Source: Datisca glomerata
Taxonomy: Eukaryota; Streptophyta; Magnoliopsida; Cucurbitales; Datiscaceae
DNA: 64,000 bases
Assembly (NCBI GenBank): GCA_003255025.1
Contig: QANY01002371.1
Coordinates: 1,364,001-1,428,000 of the forward strand
Direction of reading: 5' to 3'
Each line of letters begins with the position of its first letter. Position 1 is the first letter of the stretch. The notes beneath the pieces were generated by a model. That model was not told where the DNA came from, did not search any database, and saw only the letters and a program-made list of their open reading frames with translations. Below, in pieces: positions 9,239-19,215 of the stretch. Both the position numbers and the translations under genes were made by a program.

Positions 9239-11334
9239 CATTACGGGTCGATTCAAAAGTAAAATAGATCTACAATAATATTTACTATCAATCATGCAAT
9301 AAAAAAAATATAACAATAAATAGATGTATCATTATGACTTGCAGCCTACTAATTATAACTGCAATGAATTCTTCAGGCACATTGGACCAACTCTTATATT
9401 GAAGTGATATAATTGTCATACGAGAGAACCAATTTCAAGGATGAATTGGACGTTCCACTGTCCAACGGTCTAACAACATCGGGAGGATGGATATTGATTG
9501 GTAGTTTTCTGAAATGGCTCATTAACGTTTCCAACTCAATCCCTCTTGTTGGCCCGCGAACATTTCTCAGCCCCTACAACAAAATAAAGAATAAGAAACC
9601 ATTATAATAAGAACTATTACAAAGTGTATATACATGTTTGGGAACCATCTTCATCAGTAGAAGATCTTACTGCAGGATCTAGATTTGGAAGATGAGTATT
9701 TCTTCCGGGAGACATTAACCTGCTTAAAGATAAGTGGCATGAAAGAAGATCCTAAACATGTTATCGCTTACAAAATAAATTAAAGTAAATGTAAGGTGTG
9801 AAACCAAGATCTCTTTCACTCTATTTCTTTTTGCATTTATGCCAAACCATTCACATTTAAATGATATAACTTTTTTTTCGTACATACTGCATCTCAATCA
9901 CTTCTTTTAACCTACCAAAAAATTAGTCTCTTCACCATCATGTTCTCCTAAAACTACTAAATTACTATTTTGAGTTGTCTGGTGATGATCACGATCTAAC
10001 TATTTTAATCAATCTTGATCAAGTTCTCTCTCTTGGAGCAACTTGACAGTAGAAAAATGATCTAAAAGCAATTGGATTAAAGAAAGACTTATTATGACAA
10101 TACCTGATTTAGGCTAGTATACTTTAAGCTAGCACAATTTCTTTTATCTTTCGATGATTTTGAGCCATTCAATCATTATTAACTACTCGATTTGTATTTT
10201 TTAATGTTTTGTTTTGTTATAAGAAAAAGTGACTTATTGATAAAAGAAAGCGGTTTGATATGGTCGACCTAAAAACAACCTTTCATTGTTGACAACTGTT
10301 AGTGGTATATAATGCCCCCACCCCCATTTAGCATTCATGGCTAATGGATGACCATATGTTTGATCAATCTTTCTTATTGGCTACTCTCATAGTTTCACAC
10401 TAATCTTTTTTGTTTTTAATTTCTAATTAATGTTAACTGTCAAATTTGATGGTATTATATTTCTAGTTAAACAAATCGTTGAGATAATAAATTTTAATCT
10501 GTCAATTCAGCAAAACCCACAGAGTGAGAGAAATCATCATCAGCCTAACGTTGACCACAAAAATCTGATATTTAATTGGTTTGTTAACTTTTGCAATAAT
10601 AATAATAATGATAATATTTACAATGAGGACCGACTTTTGTATAGAATGATAATGTTGTTTTACTTCTTTTAAATCTATGTATACACTTATATACATTTTT
10701 TCCCTAAATGATTAAGCTTTATGAGACAAGGATATTTTCCCTCCGTATCACTCTATCTATAGATCTTAGGAGAAGAGAAATATCAATTATGAGATCTCTA
10801 ATATGGAGGAGCTCACTCACAGAGGAGTTCTGTCGCGGAGGAAGAGATATGCGCGGAGGAGGAGATTTGTTACGGAGGAGCTCAATCGAACTGATGGAGC
10901 AGCTCTATCACGGAAGAGCTTTGTCGTTGAGGCTGACGGAGACAACCTGAGGAGGTGAGAGGAAGCAGTTTTGTCAAGGGGGTGAAAGGGGAGGGGAAGC
11001 AGAGAAATGAGAGATTGAGGGTTTCTTTTTTGTACAAAACCCCTTAAAACAATGACGTTTTAACAAGGCTTAGGCAATTTTTACCGACGAAATAATAAGT
11101 TGATCGGTAAAAGTTGTGCTTTTACCGACGAATTCAAAACATTCGTCGGTAAAACACATGAAAAATTTGGTGCGTCTCTTTCCTGGTAAAATATATTATG
11201 ACGCGCAAGAAAGTCATCGTAGTAGGTTGCCTTTGCGACCAACCGTCTAGTTGGTTGCTAAAAATGGGCCTTTCGCGATGAATCTTCTTTTGTGGCTAAA
11301 CGTTTCGTGACTAAAGGTGGGTTTTCTTGTAGTG
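9239..11334 (-). mobile_element. Internally deleted CACTA element inside the MULE
   Basis: The right end TTTTCTTGTAGTG (11322-11334) is the reverse complement of the canonical CACTACAAGAAAA terminus. The left end begins CATTAC at 9239, one base from CACTAC. A 3-bp target duplication AGG flanks it (9236-9238 and 11335-11337). Joining the outer flanks restores a GCCTCT-type palindrome, which is independent evidence for the insertion point. Subterminal ACCGACGAA/TTCGTCGGT inverted motifs lie at 11085-11155. The interior holds only a transposon-protein fragment (9330-9576) and a GC-rich leader-like block (10790-10990). Between 9620 and 10790 I see no other coding sequence. Confidence 0.75.
9330..9576 (-). 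pseudogene. Fragment of an En/Spm-type plant transposon protein
   Basis: On the minus strand, after a likely splice acceptor (TTTTGTTGTAG ending at about 9577), the sequence reads LRNVRGPTRGIELETLM. About 50 residues later, in a shifted frame, it reads YKSWSNVPEEFIAVI. The RGPTRG start and the later W..VP spacing are typical of the plant Ptta/En/Spm transposon-associated domain found in CACTA ORF2 proteins. The rest of the gene is missing. It belongs to the CACTA element and lies in the expected orientation relative to its 11334 terminus. Confidence 0.45.
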
Positions 11335-12279
11335 AGGCGAGATCCATTTATCTACCTCCCTCCCAACAAAAACTTCTTACTTTACCACTATGTAGATATT
11401 ACTTGTAAATTCAATCAACCCATCATACACATATACTCATCAGCTAAAATAATCTTATTTATCCAATCTATTTTCTATCTTATACACTCATTCATACTAG
11501 CTACAAAATTATCAACCTTTAAACAACTTTAATTAACTAGAAAATTAATATCTCAACAACATAAAAGAAGTAACAAAATGTTCAGAGTGGATAACATTAA
11601 GTTATAACATACATAGAAGAGTAATGTAAGGTAAACTATTAAGGACTAATCATAAAGTCCCACAAACTGGTGCTCTTCTTCTTCTTTTAGGAAGTCTTGC
11701 ATACATTTACAATTAAGGGGATTTTTGTTATGGATCCTCAGTAGTTGTATCACATTCATCATTATATATAATTGGGATGCTATCAGAGATCTAAGCATGT
11801 AGTCAATCATTTCCTCGTGTTTTCTGTCATCTTCTATGTATTTAAGGTTGATGTGCAAGTTCAGAAGTAGAAGTAACTTGCGTCATAGACCCATCTCTGA
11901 GTGTTCTGAATACTAATGGTGTAAATAGCTCTTACTCAGGCATGTTGTCGTCATCCTCTACAATTCAGTTACAATGTGGTGAGGGATTTTGTATCTTACG
12001 AGGCGTAGTGGATGGACGATAGACCTCATGCACTTGTTCCATTGCTTGACTTATTATTTGACAAGCATCATGTACAAATGGAATTACCTAATCTGGCTCG
12101 TACAATGTCAAATCACTGATGTGGTGTATGGCGTCCTTCTGCACAAAATAACAAAAAGAAAATACACTTTTAAGTATAAACAAATGAAATAAATATTGAT
12201 AAATTCATATAAGTACCATGAAGTCAAGGAAGACTCATTGCCGACTTATGTATCGACATGTGATACTCTGATATCAATT

Positions 12280-12603
12280 CGTGGGAGTCCAGGCCGTGTC
12301 TGAGTCCCAGTGTGGCTGATCATCCGAAAAGACCAGCTAAGCATCATTGGCTCGGTCAACCTTTACCTGACCAACTACCTAATACTACGCAGGCTCATCA
12401 AACAGCGCTTTTTAGCTTTCTTCAGGATTTGGCCCGAACTGTTCAGCAGATTCCCACGCGTTACGCACCCGTTCGCCACTTTGTTCTCAACTGTTCCCAC
12501 CTCCTGGGTGAGACAAGCTACCTTTAGCTAGGAGCCTCTTTTCCTTCTGCCCAGCTCCCTGAAAACAACGTTTGACTTGCATGTGTTAAGCATATAGCTA
12601 ACG
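12280..12603 (-). rRNA. rrn18: Nuclear insertion of mitochondrial DNA (NUMT): 5' part of mitochondrial 18S rRNA
   Basis: Read on the minus strand, this stretch has the order of bacterial-type small-subunit rRNA: GCTTAACACATGCAAGTC near the 5' end, then GTGGCGAACGGGTGCGTAAC, then GATCAGCCACACTGGGACT and the ACACGGCC motif. The variable sequence between them (GGGCAGAAGGAAAAGAGG and following) is that of plant mitochondrial 18S rRNA rather than chloroplast 16S. About 320 of roughly 1900 bases are present, ending abruptly at both sides in PMD-type sequence. It cannot be a functional rRNA gene. Similarity to the organelle sequence appears high, so the transfer may be fairly recent. Confidence 0.88.
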
Positions 12604-12882
12604 TATAGTAAGAGTCATCATCTTCTTTTTATGATACTGTATGCTCGGGAATGTTGTCTCTAAGTGTATTCTATCTCTAAATGTACTGATGATGTTCGAG
12701 CCGCCAATCAAGTTCATGTATTCTCCTTAAATCAATGGAATGAAAACATGGTTCATTATAACATGGTTCTGGCACAATTTGAGTGATGTTGAATTGTCAC
12801 ATCACACGATCAGGTTTGTGCCATTCCACTATCTAAAAGAAGATCGATGGGGTGATAGTTTGCCAAATGTAAGGGATGTTAA

Positions 12883-14768
12883 AGTTAGAATTATGTTCGT
12901 AAAGTAAGGTGTAATAATGTTTTATGAGTATTTAATTATTTCTCTTACATTTATATATTATTGAATTTTATGAATCAATGAAAGATTTTTTTTTAATTAT
13001 AGTGTGTTTATGTGTTTGTAATTTATTTAAGTTATGTAACTATTTTTAACGTAAGAAGAGTAAAGATAGAGGGGTTTTCCAGGAAAACTCTTCTGAAATA
13101 GTTCGAAATCTTATTCGCAATCTAAGGATCGATTGGGCAATCGAGTTATTGTAACTATTAGCTTGAACCAAAGGATGCCGATTTTGGGGTATGGGAATGG
13201 TGACTCTAACGGTTGACTTAGACATGTTATGAAACATGTCGAATAGACCAGTAACAAATTAGTTTGGAGCAAAGCCGTTTATCTAGCTCTAAACTAATTG
13301 TTACACCTTAAGAGTATTTTCGTGATTAACTCAATCCTGAGGTGAATACGAAACTTGACTTAGTTACTTGCGATCTTTGATACGCCAAATGAGTGAGTTA
13401 GAATTACCACACAATACCTCAGCTGTTGGGATCGTGATTCAACTATATTGGAGTTACGTGATTTACAGATTTGGAATTCGTGGTAAGATTATAAAATGCA
13501 ACAATACCACCTTATACTTTATTGATGAGTGTATGAATAAATAAACCTGGCCAGATATTCGATGAAATGAATCATTGAATAAGACATTATGAACTATGCG
13601 AGACAATTCATTATTATGTTTTTCTTATTCACAATCATTAAAGAAGATAAGAAAATAATAACTAGAGCGGTAAAATAGTAATTTTACATCTCGCTCTTGT
13701 TATTGATATTCAGAAAGATAACATAGCAAAATATTATGTGGACCGTGAAATAGAAAGTGTTTATTTATACCAACAAAAAATGTAGCGCGCATGAATCGAG
13801 AGTTGATTCGGCATCGAACCTATAGTGGAGTCGTACGATGTCAGGATTAAATAGGTCGAGAATTTATGGAGATAAATTCATTGAGTATTTGAATCATATA
13901 GCTTTATTCATGTGGGTCCATTTGCTCTCAAGAGTAGCTCATAATGACATGAATGAGAAACAACACCAGTTGGACCAAAAACGTGTTTTGGACCAATGTA
14001 CACTTCCCGAACCCATATGTGATAGGTGTCGTCACTTAATTAGAGAGAAAAATTGATGTTCAAATTAATTCATTTGTTATTTTTTAATTATTAGATAAAT
14101 ACTAAATAAAATTAATTAATTAATTAATTGATAGAGTCCAATTTAATTTATCAATTTGGATTGATAAATTTGGACATAGTATTGGCTCTAGGGAGATGTA
14201 AAAAATCGCAGAGGGACAGTAAAGGGAGGAGAATTTTGGTAATTTATAATATAGAGGTATATGTATAAATTCTGTAATTATTATATAAGGAATGAAAATA
14301 AGGCTGCATCCCTAGGTATGTTAACTCTGATCATAGTGTATGGTTACACAGAGCAAATAAAGCAGTTTCTCTCTCCATTCCCTGTTGCCGTTGAAATCTA
14401 GAGGAAGAAGAGAAAATTTTGTTTTTTTTTCTTTTGTTATTTCGAAAGCCTACACTCAATTCATGATGATATCCTATTGAGATATATTTCTGAATCTTAC
14501 GAGTGGTCGTGGTGTAGAGATTGATTCAAGTTCTATGAAGAACGCAAGACAATCAATAGGATTTCCCCAAATCAAAATTTCCCCGATACAAGAAAGATAC
14601 AATATTATTTCTACATCTTTTAAATACGTCAATCTAAATATACATGATCATAGAAGATTTTATATTTAGTATGATTAAATAGTTGATGTGAAAATTTTTT
14701 GATTTTTCACCCACGAACCGTTCGTGGTTCATTATTTTTTTTTCAAATTTTTAAAACTCGATCCAACA
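12883..14768 (+). mobile_element. Solo LTR of a Copia retrotransposon (same family as Copia-2)
   Basis: This 1.9 kb block matches, piece by piece, the 42528-43003 plus 59728-60990 LTR and the 63755-64000 LTR start. Shared landmarks are ATTATGTTCGTAAAG, AACGTAAGAAGAGTAAAG, GGATCGTGATTCAACTAT and GACATGAATGA. No gag, pol or second LTR adjoins it, so it is solo. The suggested edges give near-identical 5-base flanks (GTTAA at 12878-12882, ATTAA at 14769-14773). An LTR promoter TATA (TATATAAGG) lies near 14282. It interrupts the PMD gene. Confidence 0.8.
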
Positions 14769-16129
14769 ATTAAAGCAATAAGCTAGAAGGTTATAGATGA
14801 CTTTCGTAAGGTTGTCATATAACCTATCAAAATAGTATTAAAAATAGTTATACAATAGATCCAATATTACAGGACGTTAATCTAACATATATCATAGTTA
14901 TATGATGTTACCATGTCTGGGGTGTGCTAATCTAACGTGATTCAATATTGCATTAGCACATGTATGGGCCTTTTCGTGACATAAAATGAATTTTTCCACC
15001 TCTTGGACATCATAAGTAATAAATTAACACATAAGAAGTAATATAAAATAATAAAATTGGGGAAAAATATCAAATCAACGTACTGTATACCCAAATGGAG
15101 GTGGAGGCAATCGAAGACCGTCCTCTTCGACATCAACGTGTACGAGTTGATGTAACTTCGACGATGTTCAATGAAGAAATATGTCTCATGCCCATATTTG
15201 TAATGATATCAAGGGTCCTACCATTTCATGGATTCCCTTAAGGCAACCTCTGGATAACTTTCTATGAAACCAAGCTAGACATACACTATTCCAACTATAT
15301 TGACCAATAATTTCAAAGTCATCCAACAAGGGTAAAAACATTGAGTGCACTAAATTATTTGAATTGTCAGCAAACAGAATACCTCTAATGAGTTACAAAT
15401 ATGCTCATGCATAGTGTTGCACACTAAGTTTGTCAGCATCATCAGTTAAAGGATGAAATTATGATGCCAACCATGATAAATTTAATCATGATCTCAATAG
15501 CTGGCAATTATTAGGTATAACACCTAGCAAAATTATCTCATACCTGACCCCAATCTGAAACGGAAGGACCTTATACATCCATTCCATCAACTAAGAGTCG
15601 TAATTGTGAAGATGCTTCTTGAAGAGTAATAGTGCACTAACCATCAACAAGGTGGAATGTATGAGTCTCAGGGCACCATCTCTCCACGAATATTGTGATC
15701 AAATGTGAGTCTAACGAGATAAATATCAATTGCGCAACTGCACAGAATCTAGACTGTTGCAAATATGGAATGATGCTTCTGTGTAGTCTCATGGTCTGTT
15801 GTACCATAGCTCCTCGACAACGTCAACGTAAAGCTTCAGAGTCATCGAATTCCCAAATAGATTATGATCATCATGTATATATAACAATGATGCGCCTGAT
15901 GGTCCAGGCTCCATGCTAATAGATCATATGTAAATAAAATGTTAGAACTAATTTAAAATAATAAAGAAAATAAAATATGTTTAATGATATAATTACAACT
16001 TATAAATGTAAAGGTCGAATTAAAATCACATAATTAATATTATATGACATAGAATGTCAAAATACATCATTAATATTAAATGGCACAGAATGTCAAATTA
16101 CATCGTTCTTAATAAGAAGAAATAAATCT

Positions 16130-18110
16130 ACTATACTAATGATTAAGATTACTGATTTTCGGTGGCTTCACTTTGGTGGGATGTACATGCTCGTAATTAT
16201 GTCCTTTTTGCTTGAAAATTCCACATCAAATACACACACTTGGCTCTCTCAAGTCCATCTCATTATGTATGTACGAGGACTTGGGTCTACCTTTGTCATG
16301 CATCTGATTCGGATCAGGGTTCATATTTGAGAACTCAGGTTCTAACTAATAATCTTTATATGGGATGAGCTTTTAATTGTGGGGCATAAAAATTAGAAAT
16401 AGCGGTAAGCTTGTATGAGTGTTCTACATATTGCCAACTATTAATCTTCGTGAGATTGCGAACACGGCCAAGGCATGAGAATAAGGGATGCCATATGATT
16501 TCCATTTATACAAGTGCATGATTGGCCCTTTGGATTCACAATCTATACATTCTGAACCTTGTGCATACGTAAACCATCTTACCTAGCCTGGAACATTTCA
16601 TTCGCATGATCGTAAATGTTAACCGTGTGTGAACTAGCCCTGGCGTCCTTTTTTTATTTTATCAAGAGTTTAAGACGTATCCACTTCATTCTTAGCAAAA
16701 GTAGCCTAAGTTCTTCTCTACGGTTATCAAAGCACACCATAGTGGTATGATTGGAGACACAGGAGCTGTTTTAAGAACATCGTTAATGCATTCAACAATG
16801 TTTGTCGTCATTCATCCATATCTATGCCCACCACCATCATACGCTTGAGTTCACTTTTCTTTTGGTATTGATTGGAAGAATCATTGAGAATTTGAGTTAA
16901 TCTTATTCATATCTTCCTACATTTTTCAAAATTTCTTTGTTGATGTTGAGATTCTATCTTAAATACTTGCAGCACTGAATGCCCAAAAATACATATATGA
17001 ACTTCACGTTTACAGGGACATATGTGTCATCCAACTTCTATTGACTTAGCCCATGTATTTGTTTAGACAAGAATGTTCATCAACTTGGAAAGCAATTGGT
17101 ATGATTCATCCTAATTACCAAACACATTCATAAGTGTGTGTTCATCTTGCTTCCCATATGCTCATATAATGAAAATTATAGCTAGATTTATCCTTCACCA
17201 TTTGTTACAATGCAACAACAGATCTAGTAGGATCTCTATTAATCACATTCTGCAATTCTCGTGCAATCAATTTTGAGTCAAACTTTCAATGATCTTGCGA
17301 CAATCAAGGATACATATGAATGAGGACCGATGTACTGTGTTATTTCAAAAAAGTTATATGTTTTACAAAGACATGCACAGGTTCACTACTTGTAACCATC
17401 TACTCATTTTTTACATTTCACCACCCATAGTTGAGACAAAGATCGACAAACAATAAATTATTAATAACGAATGATTGAATATCGTTTCACAACATATTGA
17501 AAGTCTGCCTTATTCTAAAAACACAATCCTTTGTACAATTCATCAAATTCATTCCATATTCCACTACATGTACATGTATCTCATCTAACATAACATTTAT
17601 GACATCCCAGACTAACTGTATAAACATTGATGACATGACTTCATGCATACGTTGAGAATGTATTAGCTCCACTAGAAATTCATCCTCAGGGGCAACATCT
17701 TCAACACTAACATTTATTTTTACTACTTCATTACTAGGGGTGTAGATCTCAAATACTTGGTCATTGGATCTAGGACTAAATACATCATCGTCCAACAGGA
17801 CTAGGACTACTATCACATAAATAAGGACTGTGAGCACTATCAAACATTGTGTTTGGCATGTCATGTAATGAATGTTGTGTGCTAGGACCAATATCACTAA
17901 ACTCTATTGAGTCCACATGCCTTGGAAGTGATATGTGTTGGTGTGATATGGATGTCGTCTCAAGATACAATTCAACAAAGTTAGGTGGCAGAAATTGTAT
18001 GATAAATGTAAACATATTACGAACATCCACATCATCCCATATTGGTAAAGTCAGAAAGTTGCACAACCCAACACCAATATTAAATGGTAAGTGTCAAGTT
18101 ATGTCTAGTT
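16130..18110 (-). pseudogene. MuDR-type MULE transposase with SWIM-like finger, decayed
   Basis: Read on the minus strand, the start reads PIWDDVDVRNMF then PPNFVELYLETTSIS (about 17930-18060), typical of MULE transposase N-termini. An acidic linker follows. Near 17310 YIGPHSYVS appears, near 17090 FGN.DESYQLLSKL, and near 16790 TTNIVECINDVLKTAP, the conserved region before the end of the DDE domain. At about 16470-16560 a SWIM-type segment occurs (CES...YKWKSYGIPYSHALAV), where one finger cysteine is tyrosine. Stops and frameshifts separate all blocks. It is followed on the same strand by the PMD gene, the known MULE-PMD order. A Ser/Pro-rich leader-like stretch at 18511-18731 may be its 5' region. 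Confidence 0.72.
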
Positions 18111-18816
18111 TTTAAAGGGTACGGTCAATTGATAATGCATCGCATATGATATCATGTAGTCAGTCAAAGTTCATTTCACGATAGACACTAATTCCCTTAA
18201 TCGCATTACGATCACAACCAGCCCCATTTGAACTATAAAATATCTGACCGTCCATATACAATAATGCTAACATATTTTTGTCCTCCATTCTTCAACGTAC
18301 CAGCCAACATATTTTTTTCTCCAAAATTAATAGCTAAATAAATGGTATGAACAATAATATTCTTCTTTAAAAATAGTGCAAAAGAAAACCTTAGAAGGAG
18401 CCACACTATCATTAATCAAGTATGTTTTACTAACAACATCATAAATAGTTCAAAAAATCACTAATAACAAACAAAAACTTAAAGTTTTTTGGATTAAAAA
18501 ACATAAACACTTAGAGTTTCAAACATTGATTTGTACCAAATGTACTATGATGGGGTGAAGGAAGGCAAGAACTCGACGATTGAGATGGCGATAGACAAAT
18601 GATGGTGAACAGAGGTGGCTTGAGGCATGGGATGATTGGGGAGGGAGGAGAGAACTCGAGGAAGAGAGAGTGGAGTGATGAGAGAAAATGAAGGAGAAAT
18701 TGGTATAGGACAAAAAACACGATGAACTCATCTCATGAAGTGACGAGTTTCATTGGCATCATTTTTATTAAAATGACAATGTTGGGTTGGCGCTTATGTC
18801 CTAGTAGGATGATACG

Positions 18817-19131
18817 TTGAACTCGCCTCTAAGAGACGAGTTCATCGTCTCATCCCATCAACCAGGTTGTCAGACTACTTTGACATAAAAGTACCTCATA
18901 AAACGAAGTCATACCTCATTTGACCAGGTCCTAAAGAGACCTCTTTCACATTGAACGAGGTCCTAAAGAGATCTCGTGTTTTGAAAATAGGAGATTAGGA
19001 AAATAGACCTCATTTTTTTAAACACAAGCTCCCTAAATATGACTCGTGTTTTCAAAACATGAGTTGTTCTACTACCTCCACGTAAGAAGTTATTTTAACG
19101 CCATAAATCACCTCTTGAAGAGGCGATTTCA
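18817..19131. repeat. Palindromes and degenerate GAGGTC units in the right MULE end
   Basis: Palindromes with the same GCCTCT/AGAGGC core as on the left occur at 18817-18842 and 19107-19131. Between them lie repeats of the type GGTCCTAAAGAGA(C/T)CTC at about 18926-18978 and 19000-19065. They mark the subterminal region of the element. Confidence 0.55.
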
Positions 19132-19215
19132 CGAACATAGCAAAAAATGTAAGTTTTCTAATTACTTTGAAGAGTAGATCATTTTAATAATTTTTTATTA
19201 AAAAACCGCTTCCAC
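19095..19215. repeat. Right terminal inverted repeat of the MULE
   Basis: The reverse complement of this stretch shares the TTATTAAAATGATCT core, the A/T runs outside it and the GAAATCGCCTCTTCAAGAGG palindrome inside it with the left end. Identity is patchy, as expected for an old element. Confidence 0.55.

Larger units (their letters stand above)
11640..15720 (-). pseudogene. Plant mobile domain (PMD, MAIN-LIKE) gene, decayed and interrupted
   Basis: The minus strand from 15720 reads RW-like ERWCPETHTFHLVDG then CTITLQEASSQL (15600-15690), the hallmark N-terminal part of PMD proteins. It continues with ADNSNNLVHSMFLPLLDDFE and YSWNSVCLAWFH (about 15230-15390). After the Copia LTR (12883-14768) it resumes with WHKPDRVM then QFNITQIVPEPC and HSIDL (12690-12860). 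After the mitochondrial insert it resumes with ITCRYI at about 12240 and a degenerate tail to 11640. In-frame stops and frameshifts are frequent. PMD proteins such as Arabidopsis MAIN act in transposon silencing and meristem maintenance; transposon copies have unknown roles. Here it is cargo of the MULE. Confidence 0.75.
8925..19215 (-). mobile_element. Mutator-like element carrying transposase and plant mobile domain gene
   Basis: Related sequences in opposite orientation lie at about 8930-9060 and 19095-19215, as listed separately, and enclose minus-strand remnants of a MuDR-type transposase and a PMD protein. MULEs that have captured PMD (MAIN/MAIL-like) genes are known in angiosperms. After its own insertion it was hit by a CACTA element, a mitochondrial rRNA fragment and a Copia LTR. 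Without these three it would be about 6 kb. I could not fix the expected 9-10 bp target duplication, so the ends are uncertain by about 20 bases. Confidence 0.72.

Noticed and set aside
10430..10696. Overlapping short ORFs on both strands
   Set aside because: AT-rich, low-complexity sequence inside the CACTA element; neither frame has a recognisable motif.
12310..12531. Two overlapping plus-strand ORFs of about 70 codons
   Set aside because: They are the antisense of the mitochondrial 18S rRNA fragment. Structural RNA often gives spurious open frames on the opposite strand.
12310..12610. Chloroplast 16S rRNA origin of the organelle fragment
   Set aside because: The variable part (GGGCAGAAGGAAAAGAGG, GAAAGCTAAAAAGCGCTG) fits plant mitochondrial 18S, not the plastid gene.
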